Positions 37,014 to 46,357 are shown, counted from the stretch's first letter. The stretch is 64,000 nucleotides of DNA from Romboutsia lituseburensis DSM 797 (GCF_900103615.1 NZ_FNGW01000011.1:28211-92210), one strand, 5' to 3'. The notes: generated by a model not told the origin, from the sequence alone. Numbers and translations: made by a program.

Positions 37014-37625
37014 ATGACAAATGAAACAAAGGTAAAAGTTGTAACAGCTGATCCTTCAGCATTAGGACTTTTCGGCTTAGCAATGATTACATTAGTTGCT
37101 TCAACTCAAAAGTTAGGAATAACTTCAGGAGTATCATTAGTTTTACCATGGGCTATATTTTTAGGTGCTACAGCTCAATTATTTGCATCTATAAATGATT
37201 TCAAACATAACAATACATTTGGAGCTACTGCTTTCGGTGGATATGCATTCTTCTGGTATGCAGTTGGGTTTACATGGTTAATACAAAATGGAGTATTTGG
37301 ACCTGAATTAGCAGCTGCTGTTGATCCTAAACAATTAGGTTTCGCTTACTTAGGATATTTAATATTTACATTATTTATGACTATAGGAGCAATGGAAACT
37401 CACAAGGTATTATTTATAATTTTCGTACTTATAGACTTTTTATTCTTAGGATTAACATTAACTACATTTGGAGTAATGGAACATGCTACTCATCAACTTG
37501 CAGCATATTCTGAGTTATTAATAGCAATAGCATCATTCTATGGTTCTGCTGCTGCTGTATTAAATACTCACTTTGGTAGAGAATTTTTACCAGTTGGAAA
37601 GCCATTCGGTATATTCAAAAAATAA
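37014..37625 (+). CDS. acetate uptake transporter (GPR1/FUN34/YaaH, AceTr/SatP family)
   Basis: A 203-residue membrane protein with six predicted helices. ADPSALGLFGLAMITLVAS is the diverged family signature (NPAPLGL in many members), followed by FGGYAFFWYAVGFTWL and the C-terminal YGSAAAVLNTHFGREFLPVG. I use the ATG at 37014, which has TAGGAGGATTACC upstream; the frame extends to 36951 but without a ribosome site. Family members carry acetate or succinate with protons and form hexamers. Monocistronic. Confidence 0.9.
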   Translation: MTNETKVKVVTADPSALGLFGLAMITLVASTQKLGITSGVSLVLPWAIFLGATAQLFASINDFKHNNTFGATAFGGYAFFWYAVGFTWLIQNGVFGPELAAAVDPKQLGFAYLGYLIFTLFMTIGAMETHKVLFIIFVLIDFLFLGLTLTTFGVMEHATHQLAAYSELLIAIASFYGSAAAVLNTHFGREFLPVGKPFGIFKK

Positions 37626-37715
37626 TTGTTAATTATATAAAATTTTAAAATTATATTAATAAATATAGATTATAAATTTTTTACACTTACTTAAAACTCA
37701 TATAAAAACCATAAT

Positions 37716-37753
37716 AGAGCAGTATCAATTATAATTGATACTGCTCTTTTTAT
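37716..37753. terminator. bidirectional terminator between acetate transporter and UDG-like gene
   Basis: AGAGCAGTATCAATT and AATTGATACTGCTCT, a 15-bp perfect stem with TTTTTAT on the + strand. Confidence 0.83.
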
Positions 37754-37763
37754 AAAACAAATT

Positions 37764-38531
37764 CTATTTATCTTCAAATATAATTTCTGGATTTATATTT
37801 TCTCTTATTTGATTAATTAAACTTTCTTTATTTTGTTGTAATTGAACTAATCTATTTACATTAGCTCCTGATGGATGTGGAAATCCCTTAAGTATTTGAT
37901 TTTCACTAATTATATTTTCTTCACTTAACTTCTCTAGAACTTCTTCAACTGCTTTCCCTAATGGTATTAATAATATATTTCTAAAATTATCTATACTTTT
38001 TAATTCTTGTATAAAATCTTCATATATATATTTCATTAAAAAGTCACTTTTTAATAACTTAGGTGTATGTCCTGAATAGTTTTGTTTTTTCACAAAAACA
38101 GGATATGGTATAAGCGATACTGTATGTAGTAGATAATCTTTTTCTTCAAATAACTCACTACAACTTTCTACATTCATAGCTTCATTTAATTTTATTTCAT
38201 CTAGCATACTAATTATATTTTTTCTTAGACTTCCACTAAATCTACCAGCAACCTTACACTTATATTTAATAGTTTCTATATCTTCACCTTTGTCCAATTC
38301 TTTTTTTGCAGTAGATATAGCAGTACTCATTTGTTGAAATCCTGGTGTAATACCTACAATAAATATTTTTGCTTTTGAATTTAAGTATTCGTTATGAGGT
38401 GCATAATATATTTCTATATTATTACTTTTATCAATTAAGAAATCTTCAGTTAATAATTCATTTTTTTCATATTTATCTTTAAATGGTAACCTTTGAATAA
38501 CATCTTTATAATTTTCCAATAATTTTTTCAT
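37764..38531 (-). CDS. uncharacterised uracil-DNA-glycosylase-fold protein
   Basis: A 255-residue protein that looks like the UDG superfamily: IFIVGITPGFQQ corresponds to motif A (water/backbone loop) and GFPHPSGANVNRL to motif B (HPS loop), with LLIPLGKAVEEVLEKL as the strand before it. The acidic catalytic residue of classic UDGs is replaced by the TPGF loop, so it may bind or cut modified nucleotides in a different way. Start has a CTCTC-poor but AGAGAGGTATAT upstream site. It precedes nothing co-transcribed except possibly the MerR gene 27 bases upstream on the same strand, so MerR and this gene may form an operon. Confidence 0.65.
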   Translation of the reverse strand: MKKLLENYKDVIQRLPFKDKYEKNELLTEDFLIDKSNNIEIYYAPHNEYLNSKAKIFIVGITPGFQQMSTAISTAKKELDKGEDIETIKYKCKVAGRFSGSLRKNIISMLDEIKLNEAMNVESCSELFEEKDYLLHTVSLIPYPVFVKKQNYSGHTPKLLKSDFLMKYIYEDFIQELKSIDNFRNILLIPLGKAVEEVLEKLSEENIISENQILKGFPHPSGANVNRLVQLQQNKESLINQIRENINPEIIFEDK

Positions 38532-38557
38532 ATATACCTCTCTAATGATATTGTAAT

Positions 38558-39376
38558 TTACTCTTTAAAATAATGGTTATTTTCAACAAGCATTTGAATT
38601 TGACAACTATAAGAATCAATATTGAAGAAATCATTAAACAACTCCATTTCTATAAAGCTATTTACTTTTAGATTATTTCGTTTTGCATATTCAATAATTT
38701 TCCAAACCCTCTCATCTTCATTATCTTTACTATAAGATAATGTTAGATAATTACCTCTTGGTAAAATTTTTATATTCTCATAGTTATTTATATTTATACC
38801 TTCTTTTATTTCACTAAAAACATATATAGGTGTTACTTCTTCTAAAGAGCTTACATTATATATAATGCCCTTTTCTATTTTAATTTGTATATCTTTCTCT
38901 TTAATTATCTTATCTAAGTCAGAGTAGTAAAGTAATTCTTTTAAACACCCTGACTCTTTGCATGGTGCTACGACTATATAGCGTTCTTCAAAATATTTAA
39001 TCTCTATTTCACCATTACTTAAAATTTTTCTAGAATTTTGAACACTATCATTTAATTTATCTATATTTTGTATTACCTCTTCCATCTTTTTTATATTTTC
39101 TTTAGCTTCTTCCTTTTTCTTATCTAAAAATTTTAATAATTTTTCAGTATCACATTCTTTAAAAATTTCTTGAAGCTCTGATATGCTAGTTCCTAAAGCC
39201 CTACATCCCTTGATTACATCTATGTAAATAAATTGTTCGATTGAATAGTATCTATATCCTGTTGTTTCATCAATATATTTAGGTATAAGTATTCCCATTT
39301 TGTGATAATATCTTAAAGCTTTTATAGTGATTTCTTTTATTTTTGAAACCTCACCAATAGAAAATAAATTTTTCAT
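38558..39376 (-). CDS. MerR-family regulator with GyrI/BmrR-like effector half
   Basis: A 272-residue MerR-type activator. Residues 3-75 are the winged helix (LFSIGEVSKIKEITIKALRYYHKMGILIPKYIDETTGYRYYSIEQFIYIDVIKGCRALG), then a coiled coil (about 85-115), and a C-terminal ligand-binding half (about 120-272) similar in layout to BmrR/GyrI proteins. I use the ATG at 39376 (AAAGGA ten bases upstream). It diverges from the GNAT gene across a promoter with a 19-base spacer, the DNA form MerR proteins untwist; this suggests control of the acetyltransferase by a small hydrophobic ligand or drug. Confidence 0.85.
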   Translation of the reverse strand: MKNLFSIGEVSKIKEITIKALRYYHKMGILIPKYIDETTGYRYYSIEQFIYIDVIKGCRALGTSISELQEIFKECDTEKLLKFLDKKKEEAKENIKKMEEVIQNIDKLNDSVQNSRKILSNGEIEIKYFEERYIVVAPCKESGCLKELLYYSDLDKIIKEKDIQIKIEKGIIYNVSSLEEVTPIYVFSEIKEGININNYENIKILPRGNYLTLSYSKDNEDERVWKIIEYAKRNNLKVNSFIEMELFNDFFNIDSYSCQIQMLVENNHYFKE

Positions 39377-39410
39377 ACTACTCACTTCCTTTATATTTTA
39401 TTAATTATTA

Positions 39411-39441
39411 TTGACTCTCCTTTTAGGGGAGACATTACTAT
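39411..39441 (+). promoter_or_regulatory. MerR-type promoter of the GNAT gene (19-bp spacer)
   Basis: TTGACT (39411-39416) and TACTAT (39436-39441) are 19 bases apart, two more than optimal. The spacer holds the palindrome TCTCC-TTTTAGG-GGAGA. This is the classical operator layout for a MerR activator, placed 66 bases before the acetyltransferase. Confidence 0.8.
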
Positions 39442-39506
39442 CATTATAAGATATTTAAACAAAATATTATTTAAAAATTTATATATATGGAAGGGTGATT
39501 TAAATT

Positions 39507-40136
39507 ATGGAAAAAGTAATGTATAGAGAGTTATCTAAAAGTGATTATGAGCAAATAAAAAAACTTATTTGTGATGCATTTGGCTTCAATGATTTTCTTA
39601 AAGATGAAAAGTTATTGGACTTAGTTTTAACTATATATTTAGAAGGATGCATTTTAGATAGTACTTACAGCAGAGTTGCTATAAAAAATGATAAAGTCAT
39701 AGGTATAATCTTAGGTAAAGCAAATGAAGATAAAAATAAAATCAGAAAATTTCATAATAGCTTAAACTTCTTAACTACAGGAACTAAACTTATGGTATGC
39801 AGTAAAAAAAATAAACAGTCTTTAAAAGAATTTTCTAAGATTAAAGATACTTATAAAGAAATTATTTCTGGAAAAGAAAATGAGTTTCAAGGTTGTATTC
39901 AACTATTTATTGTTTCACAAGAATCCAGAGGTCTTGGAGTAGGTAAATCTTTAGTATCTCAATTATTTAACTATATGAGAGATATGAATGTAGATTCTTT
40001 GTATTTATATACTGACACTAGATGCAATTATGGTTTTTATGATAGTCAAAATTTTAAACGTATTAATGAAAAAAATATCTATTTTGAATCATTTAACAAT
40101 AATCTTGGTGTATTTTTATATGGATATAAATTTTAA
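39507..40136 (+). CDS. GNAT-family N-acetyltransferase
   Basis: A 209-residue acetyltransferase fold. The acetyl-CoA motif A is LFIVSQESRGLGVGKSLVSQLFNYM (Q/R-x-x-G-x-G/A form, about residues 133-156); SLYLYTDTRCNYGFYDSQNF is motif B. It begins VMYRELSKSDYEQIKKLI. A loop of about 60 residues between strands 3 and 4 (KIRKFHNS ... KEIISGKENE) enlarges it. GGAAGGGTGATTTAAATT precedes the ATG. The MerR-type promoter upstream suggests a detoxification role; substrate unknown. Confidence 0.85.
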   Translation: MEKVMYRELSKSDYEQIKKLICDAFGFNDFLKDEKLLDLVLTIYLEGCILDSTYSRVAIKNDKVIGIILGKANEDKNKIRKFHNSLNFLTTGTKLMVCSKKNKQSLKEFSKIKDTYKEIISGKENEFQGCIQLFIVSQESRGLGVGKSLVSQLFNYMRDMNVDSLYLYTDTRCNYGFYDSQNFKRINEKNIYFESFNNNLGVFLYGYKF

Positions 40137-40146
40137 TTATAAAAAT

Positions 40147-40178
40147 AAAGAGGAAAGGTTAATTATCCTTTCCTCCTT
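40147..40178. terminator. bidirectional terminator between GNAT and potD-like genes
   Basis: AGAGGAAAGG and CCTTTCCTCC-type arms around an 8-base loop, in the 45-base gap of two convergent genes. Confidence 0.78.
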
Positions 40179-40181
40179 TAA

Positions 40182-41237
40182 TTAGTTGCTTGATTTTATA
40201 ACTGTCCATGCCTCATCATATATTTTTTTCACATCCATAGGGAAATCAGTATAGATTTCACATCTATCCATTATTTCTTTAGGCATATATGCATTAGGAT
40301 TGTTTTTTACATTTTCTGGTTGTTCTGCTCTAGCTTCTTTATTTGGAGTAGTATACCCTATTTCATCAGCTATTCTTAATGCACTTTCTTTATCACTTAC
40401 AAAGTTGATAAACTTCTCAGCACCTTCAATATTTTCTGCATTATTAGGTATGCATAAGCTATCAATCCAGAAGTTTGCGCCCTCTTTTGGTACTACATAA
40501 GTTAAATTAGGATATTCATCTTGAAGATTTAATCCTTCTCCAGACCAAATCATATTTATATCAGATTCACCAGCTGGAATCATAGTTGTTCCATTATCAA
40601 CTCCGTAAATTGGATTTACTAATTTTCTTTGATTTAATAATAGTTCTTTAGCTTCTTTAATTTCTTTTGGATCAGTTGTATTTAAAGAGTATCCTAATTT
40701 CTTTAAAGCTGCTCCCATAGTATCTCTATAAGTATCAAACATAAATATCTTGTCTTTATATTTTTCGTCCCATAGTATATCCCAACTATCTACTTTTTCT
40801 TTTACTACATCTTTATTATAAATAAGTCCTACTGTTCCAAACATATAAGGAACTGAATATTTATTTCCTGGATCTATTTCTAAGTTTAAGTATTCTTCAT
40901 CCATTTGAGATATATTAGGAATATTATCTTTATTCAACTCTTTAACAAGTTTTTTTTCAATCATTCTAGGCATTAAAGCATCTGATACTAAAATAACATC
41001 ATATTTCACTCCGCCCTTACTAATTTTTTGATACATCGTTTCCATATCATCAAAAGTTTCTACATTAACTTTTATACCGTATTGCTTTTCAAACTCTTTT
41101 AAAGTTTCCTCGTCTATATTTTCTCCATAGTTAAGAAAGTTTATTTTTTCAGAAGACTTTTTACTACATCCTACAAAAAATACACTTATCATTAATATGC
41201 AAATGAATAAACTTATTAATTTTAATATTTTTTTCAT
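40182..41237 (-). CDS. potD: spermidine/putrescine-type ABC transporter substrate-binding lipoprotein
   Basis: A 351-residue lipoprotein. The signal MKKILKLISLFICILMISVFFVGC ends in a lipobox (FVGC) that anchors the mature protein by its cysteine. The rest follows PotD/PotF: INFLNYGENIDEETLKEFEKQYGIKVNVETFDDMETMYQKI, VILVSDALMPRMIEKKLVKEL, VPYMFGTVGLIYNKD, IWSGEGLN, WIDSLCIPNNAENIEGAEKFINF. I use the ATG at 41237 (AAAGGA eight bases upstream), since the longer frame would put 14 residues before the signal. No potA, potB or potC gene is adjacent, so permease partners must be elsewhere. Confidence 0.88.
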   Translation of the reverse strand: MKKILKLISLFICILMISVFFVGCSKKSSEKINFLNYGENIDEETLKEFEKQYGIKVNVETFDDMETMYQKISKGGVKYDVILVSDALMPRMIEKKLVKELNKDNIPNISQMDEEYLNLEIDPGNKYSVPYMFGTVGLIYNKDVVKEKVDSWDILWDEKYKDKIFMFDTYRDTMGAALKKLGYSLNTTDPKEIKEAKELLLNQRKLVNPIYGVDNGTTMIPAGESDINMIWSGEGLNLQDEYPNLTYVVPKEGANFWIDSLCIPNNAENIEGAEKFINFVSDKESALRIADEIGYTTPNKEARAEQPENVKNNPNAYMPKEIMDRCEIYTDFPMDVKKIYDEAWTVIKSSN

Positions 41238-41444
41238 ATTATGATTCCTTTCTATTTTTTCGATTATTCTGATACCCAAAATTAATCTTATCTAATCTTT
41301 AATACAATTTTAAATACTTATTTTTATATTTGTATATAATTACTATTTTAAATCTATAAACATATATTATGTAAAAAAATTAGATACTTCAATATTGCTT
41401 AATTTATTTTATCTCTTATTGTATGTTTTATTACTATCTTTAAT

Positions 41445-42128
41445 TTATAATTTTCTAAACTTATGTTGAGGTCTTCCTACTTTTCCATATTCCACAATTT
41501 TTTCTAAATGCCCCTCTTTTTCCATATACTCTAAGTATCTTCTAACAGTAACTCTAGCTACTTTTATTCTTTCCGACATATCTTCAGATGTAAAATATTC
41601 TCCATTTATTTTTTCGATTTCATCCCAAAGAGACTTATAAGTATATTTATTAAATCCTTTCGCAAGTCCCTCTTCTTTTTGAATTACTTCAGAATTTAAT
41701 ATTAATTTATCTAATTTACTTTGTTCAATCTCTTCTATATTTTTAAATTCATAATATCTTTCTTTAAACTGAACAAGTGATTCTTTAAACCTCTCAAAAT
41801 TGAATGGTTTTATTAAATAATCAACAGCTCCATATCTAAATGCTTCTTGAACTCTTTCTATTGTCTTGTCTGCCGTAATTAGTATTACATCTGTTTTAAT
41901 TTCCTCACTTCTTAACCATTTTAAAAAATCAATTCCATTTTCATTGGGTAAAAATACATCTAACAATATTAAATCTAGATTCTTACTTTTAATAAATTGT
42001 TTTGCCTCGGTAAGATTACCTACTGCTTTATATAGCTTAAATCCATCTATTCTTTTTAAAAATCTCGAATTAATATCTCTTACCATAGGATCATCTTCAA
42101 TAATCATTACTTTAATCAAACTACTCAC
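41445..42128 (-). CDS. response regulator of the CitB/DcuR/MalR type
   Basis: A 227-residue regulator. The receiver domain (1-125) has EDDPM, the phospho-acceptor Asp57 in LILLDVFLPNENG, and the lysine in YLIKPFNFERF. The C-terminal HTH (about 165-225) is the DcuR form: EYFTSEDMSERIKVARVTVRRYLEYMEKEGHLEKIVEYGKVGRPQHKF. It overlaps the sensor kinase gene by 8 bases. Known family members respond to malate, citrate or C4-dicarboxylates; the permease/malic enzyme pair upstream is the likely target. Confidence 0.92.
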   Translation of the reverse strand: MSSLIKVMIIEDDPMVRDINSRFLKRIDGFKLYKAVGNLTEAKQFIKSKNLDLILLDVFLPNENGIDFLKWLRSEEIKTDVILITADKTIERVQEAFRYGAVDYLIKPFNFERFKESLVQFKERYYEFKNIEEIEQSKLDKLILNSEVIQKEEGLAKGFNKYTYKSLWDEIEKINGEYFTSEDMSERIKVARVTVRRYLEYMEKEGHLEKIVEYGKVGRPQHKFRKL

Positions 42129-43719
42129 TCCTTAACATAGGTATATTAATATCCCAAATAACACCTTTATCTACTTTTAATTTAATGGTTCCATTCGCTT
42201 GGTCTACTATTTCTTTTACAATACTCATGCCATGACCTCGATCCCCTTCTTTAGTAGTGAATCCTTGGTCATAAATTTTATCTCTATATTCTTTTTTAAT
42301 CCCTGGTCCATTATCTTTAAGATATATTTTAAGAAATTCACTTTGTTGCTCTATTTTTATATAAATCTGTCCATCTCCATCATTACTAACAGCATCTAAT
42401 GAATTTTCAATTAGGTTACCTATTATTGAAACAATTTCTTCAGATGTCATAAACTGTGGTAGGCTTGTGATACTAGAATTTTCATCAATTTTAAATTTAA
42501 CTCGATTTTCTTCAGCTTTATTATACTTAGAAAAAAGTATTGCAGACAAATATGAATCTTTTATATTTTTAGTTAAAATGCCACTTATTTTATTTCTGCT
42601 TTTAGCAACATCCGATATAAACTGTATAGCTTCATCATATTCTTCAAGCTGTATTAATCCTGTTATAGTATGAAGCTTGTTCATAAATTCATGATTTTGA
42701 GCTCTTAATGACCATGCCATTTTTTTTACTCCTGTAAGTTCTTCTGCTAATTTTGTTAACTCTGTTTTATCTCTAAACGTAGCAATAGCCCCTACTATTT
42801 TATCTTTATCTTTTATAGGAATCCTATTAGTCATTATTACCGTATTATTTATTCTCTGCTCTTTTTCAAATTCACCTTCACCTGTTTCTAATACTGTAAG
42901 TAATCGCGTTGTTGGAAAAAAATCTTCTATATTACTTCCTATAATTTGATTTTTATCAACTTGATTTCCATAATGCAATATATTTAGTGCTGAATCATTT
43001 ATAATTGTAATTTTCCCTCTATCATCAATAGCAATTAAGCCTTCATACATAGCATCTAAAATCCCCATTTTTTCATTATATAATCTTGTTATTTCATCTG
43101 GCTCTAGACCTAATAAAGAATTTTTTATGTTTTTCGCTAATAAAAAAGCTCCTATAACGCCTATAGTAAATGCACCTAATGAAGTTAAAATTATATATAA
43201 TATTGCCGTATGCTTAGTTTGTCCTATACTCTGTAACAGAGTACCTACACAGACAAACCCTATTTCTTCTTTACTTTCTGTATCATAAATTGGACTAAAA
43301 GCTCTTAAAGATTTTCCAAGCGTCCCTGTAGCTTCAGAAAAATATCTATCTCCTTCTTTAACTACTCTATTTTCATCTCCTCCTACAAATTTTTCACCTA
43401 TCTTCTGTTCATCAGGATGTGAATATCTAACACCATCATTATCAACTACTATTATATATTCAATTTCACTTAAATTTTTAAGTTGTTTATTAATATATGG
43501 GTTAATTTCTTTATTAGGATCTTTTTTATTTAATGCATCTATTACTGGCTTAGAGTTTGCGACTATTTCAGCTACGTTCATCACATTAGTTTTTGCAGTA
43601 CTTTCAATATTTTTATTCATCCAAGATGCAACAAAAAAAGTTATTATAGATATAGATATGAATACTACTATAATAATTAATATAGTAAGCTTAGTTTGTA
43701 ATTTCATCTTTTTCTTCAT
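42121..43719 (-). CDS. sensor histidine kinase of the CitA/DcuS/MalK type
   Basis: A 532-residue membrane kinase. One helix near residues 8-28 and another near 170-190 frame an extracellular PAS-like sensor (VMNVAEIVANSKPVIDALN ... IEYIIVVDNDGVRYSHPDEQKIGEKFVGGDE), the citrate/malate-binding layout. A cytoplasmic PAS (about 215-310), the H-box MAWSLRAQNHEFMNKLHTITGLIQ, the N-box IIGNLIENSLDAV and the ATP lid DNGPGIKKEY / GHGMSIVKEI follow. I choose the ATG at 43719 (GAGG eight bases before) over the GTG at 43728. Pairs with the regulator downstream. Confidence 0.93.
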   Translation of the reverse strand: MKKKMKLQTKLTILIIIVVFISISIITFFVASWMNKNIESTAKTNVMNVAEIVANSKPVIDALNKKDPNKEINPYINKQLKNLSEIEYIIVVDNDGVRYSHPDEQKIGEKFVGGDENRVVKEGDRYFSEATGTLGKSLRAFSPIYDTESKEEIGFVCVGTLLQSIGQTKHTAILYIILTSLGAFTIGVIGAFLLAKNIKNSLLGLEPDEITRLYNEKMGILDAMYEGLIAIDDRGKITIINDSALNILHYGNQVDKNQIIGSNIEDFFPTTRLLTVLETGEGEFEKEQRINNTVIMTNRIPIKDKDKIVGAIATFRDKTELTKLAEELTGVKKMAWSLRAQNHEFMNKLHTITGLIQLEEYDEAIQFISDVAKSRNKISGILTKNIKDSYLSAILFSKYNKAEENRVKFKIDENSSITSLPQFMTSEEIVSIIGNLIENSLDAVSNDGDGQIYIKIEQQSEFLKIYLKDNGPGIKKEYRDKIYDQGFTTKEGDRGHGMSIVKEIVDQANGTIKLKVDKGVIWDINIPMLRSE

Positions 43720-43921
43720 ACACTTCACCTCAACTTTTGGAAAATAAGTCCTAACTTTATGATAAGAAATATTTAATTAGGAAATCATTATCCATTACTA
43801 TTATATAGTACTTATATTCTATTTGTCTTATATTTTATTTAATGAATATATAGGTACTATAAGACATTCTGTATTAAATTTCATATTCAATAAGAATTAA
43901 CTTAATTAATTTAATATATAA

Positions 43922-43992
43922 AAATACCCTTTCTTTGTTCAGTTATAATTTTTAAAACTTATTAAATCATAACTTCTAAAGAAAAGGTATTC
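43922..43992 (-). terminator. long terminator hairpin after the permease gene
   Basis: Outer arms AATACCTTTTCTTT / AAAGAAAGGGTATT with an inner stem AGTTAT/ATAACT run into TTTTTATAT on the - strand, 52 bases after the permease stop. It separates the permease operon from the two-component genes. Confidence 0.75.
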
Positions 43993-44043
43993 CTTTTTAA
44001 TGAAAGTAAATATCTATTTAATTATATATACCTAAGTGTTTTA

Positions 44044-45015
44044 TCAAGATATTAACTCACTACCGGTTTTATTCATTTGTTTATTTTGAGCAAATTTAAA
44101 TACTGCTGAAACAATAAACGGACAAATTATGGCAGACACTACACATGCTGCTGCTACTTGCGCTGTTGCTACTGTTGCTATAGTAACAACTGTTGGATCT
44201 ATAGCTGCTACTGCTGCTGGAGTTGCTACTGCATTCCCGGCAGTTGAACCTGTCGCTAGACCAATTATAGGTTCTTCTTTAAATAACTTAAGTAAAACAT
44301 AAGCTCCTATTCCAGTTAAAGAAGCTATTACACCTAACAGTATTCCTGGTCCTCCTGCTGTTATTATAGTTTCTAAATTCATACCTGTACCTAATGGGAA
44401 TGAGAAAAATGGTATTAATAATAACTTACTACTTCCAAGGAACGCTCTCATATCAGAATCTATATTACCTAAAATCATACCTATTACTATTGGAATCATT
44501 ACTGCTACAAGTGACATAATAGGAATTTGAGCAAGACCTGATGCTCCTAGCGCAACTAATGTAAAAAATGGACCATCCTTTAAAGATAATAAAGCATAAG
44601 CACCTACATCTGTTTCATCTCCATATTGTGAAGCAAGAGATGCATATAAACCACCATTACAATTTGTTAATGCTGCAAGAATTGCTAATGGTGATAAACC
44701 TAAAACTCCAGCAGGTCCAAATATCTTCCCTACAAGTATACCGATCCCAGCACCTACTATAAATTTACCAGTTATTAAAATTGCACCTTTTTTTAATGCT
44801 TTTGGTGCTAATTTGAAGTTTATTTGTGAACCAATTAAAAACATAAAACATGCTAAAATTGTTGATGATGCCTTTGGTCCAAACAGTGCAGTTGTAAAAC
44901 CACCAATTTCTAAAACTTCAGGAAAAAATGTATTAACTAATACTCCTAAGAAAAGGGGAACAACCATCATTCCCCCAGGAATTCGATCTAACGTTTTTTT
45001 AATTGGAATTTGCAT
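44044..45015 (-). CDS. KdgT-family permease beside malic enzyme (substrate uncertain)
   Basis: A 323-residue membrane protein with about ten helices, of the 2-keto-3-deoxygluconate permease family (LDRIPGGMMVVPLFLGVLVNTFFPEVLEIGG at the start, ILAALTNCNGGLYASLASQYGDETDVGAYALLSLKDGPFF in the middle, STAGNAVATPAAVAAIDP near the end). It lies 25 bases after the malic enzyme gene, with a GGGGAGG ribosome site, so they share a message. With the adjacent MalK/MalR-type regulators, malate or another dicarboxylate is a better guess for its cargo than ketodeoxygluconate, since no pectin or glucuronate genes are present. Confidence 0.85.
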   Translation of the reverse strand: MQIPIKKTLDRIPGGMMVVPLFLGVLVNTFFPEVLEIGGFTTALFGPKASSTILACFMFLIGSQINFKLAPKALKKGAILITGKFIVGAGIGILVGKIFGPAGVLGLSPLAILAALTNCNGGLYASLASQYGDETDVGAYALLSLKDGPFFTLVALGASGLAQIPIMSLVAVMIPIVIGMILGNIDSDMRAFLGSSKLLLIPFFSFPLGTGMNLETIITAGGPGILLGVIASLTGIGAYVLLKLFKEEPIIGLATGSTAGNAVATPAAVAAIDPTVVTIATVATAQVAAACVVSAIICPFIVSAVFKFAQNKQMNKTGSELIS

Positions 45016-45040
45016 ATTGATTTCCTCCCCTTGGATATAT

Positions 45041-46222
45041 TTATATTCTAGCTACGCCACTCTCTATAGCTGCCTTTTTTATAGCTTCAGCTACATTATT
45101 TGCAACAGTTCTATCTAATGCATATGGAATTACGTTATTTTCATTTAAATCTTCATCTTTTATCATAGAAGCTATAGCATAAGCTGCTGCTATTTTCATT
45201 TCTTCATTTATCTCTTTTGCTCTAACATCTAAAGCGCCTCTAAATATACCAGGGAAAGCTAGTACATTGTTAACTTGATTTGGAAAATCTGAACGACCAG
45301 TTCCTATTACTCTTGCACCTGCTTCTTTAGCTTCATCAGGCATAATCTCAGGAGTTGGATTTGCCATAGCAAAGAATATAGAATCTTTGTTCATAGATTT
45401 TACCATATCTTTCGATACAATACCTGGAGCAGATACCCCAATAAATACATCAGCGTCAACTAACGCATCAGCTAAACTTCCTTTTATATTATCTGGATTT
45501 GTGATTTCAGCTAATTCTAATTTAGAATTATCAACATTTTCTATTCCTCTATAAATAATACCTACTTTATCGCAAACTATTAAATTTTTAACCCCTGAAG
45601 ATAATAATAATTTTGTTATAGCAGTACCTGCTGCACCTGCGCCGTTTACAACTACCTTAATATTTTCTATTTCTTTTTTAACTACTTTTAAAGCATTTAT
45701 AAGTCCTGCTAAAACAACAATTGCTGTTCCATGTTGGTCATCGTGAAATACTGGTATATCAAGTTCTTTTTTTAACCTTTCTTCGACTTCAAAACATCTA
45801 GGAGCTCCTATATCTTCTATATTTATTCCACCAAATCCCGGAGCTATAAGTTTAACTGTTTTTACTATTTCATCTACGTCTTTTGTATCTATACAAATCG
45901 GAAATGCATCTACTCCTGCAAATTCCTTAAATAATATCGATTTACCTTCCATAACAGGAAGACCTGCTTTTGGTCCTATATCCCCTAATCCAAGAACTGC
46001 TGAACCATCTGTTACTACTGCTACTAAATTTCCTTTAGATGTATATTTGTATACGTTTTCCTCATCTTCATGAATTTTTCTACAAGGCTCTGCAACTCCT
46101 GGCGTATACGCTATACTTAAATCATCTCTTGTTTCAACTTTTATTTTACTAATAACTTCAATTTTTCCAACTTTATCCTCATGCACTTTTAAACTCTTTT
46201 CAAAATAATTCATATATCTCAT
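45041..46222 (-). CDS. NAD(P)-dependent malic enzyme
   Basis: It decarboxylates malate to pyruvate. The 393-residue short bacterial form has SIAYTPGVAEPCRKI (catalytic tyrosine), KGNLVAVVTDGSAVLGLGDIGPKAGLPVMEGKSILFKEFAGVDAFPI (substrate lysine, KS), the metal segment FHDDQHGTAIV and the NAD loop VVNGAGAAGTAITKLL. It begins an operon with the KdgT-like permease. The layout resembles the known MalK-MalR control of a malate carrier and malic enzyme in Bacillus, but with a different carrier family. Confidence 0.95.
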   Translation of the reverse strand: MRYMNYFEKSLKVHEDKVGKIEVISKIKVETRDDLSIAYTPGVAEPCRKIHEDEENVYKYTSKGNLVAVVTDGSAVLGLGDIGPKAGLPVMEGKSILFKEFAGVDAFPICIDTKDVDEIVKTVKLIAPGFGGINIEDIGAPRCFEVEERLKKELDIPVFHDDQHGTAIVVLAGLINALKVVKKEIENIKVVVNGAGAAGTAITKLLLSSGVKNLIVCDKVGIIYRGIENVDNSKLELAEITNPDNIKGSLADALVDADVFIGVSAPGIVSKDMVKSMNKDSIFFAMANPTPEIMPDEAKEAGARVIGTGRSDFPNQVNNVLAFPGIFRGALDVRAKEINEEMKIAAAYAIASMIKDEDLNENNVIPYALDRTVANNVAEAIKKAAIESGVARI

Positions 46223-46323
46223 CCTTCCTTTTGTTGTTGTTTTTATAATTTAATAATATCAATTGGTTTTGTATATGAAAATATTTCGAAAGTTTAAAAC
46301 ATTTTTTGGTTATAAAGAATATT

Positions 46324-46351
46324 TTGACATTATATTAACAGAGAATATAAA
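46324..46351 (+). promoter_or_regulatory. strong + strand promoter without a gene
   Basis: TTGACA (46324-46329) and TATAAA (46346-46351), 16 apart, in the gap between convergently unused gene ends. No ORF follows before the terminator 100 bases on; see the ncRNA entry. Confidence 0.65.
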
Positions 46352-46357
46352 TCTTTA

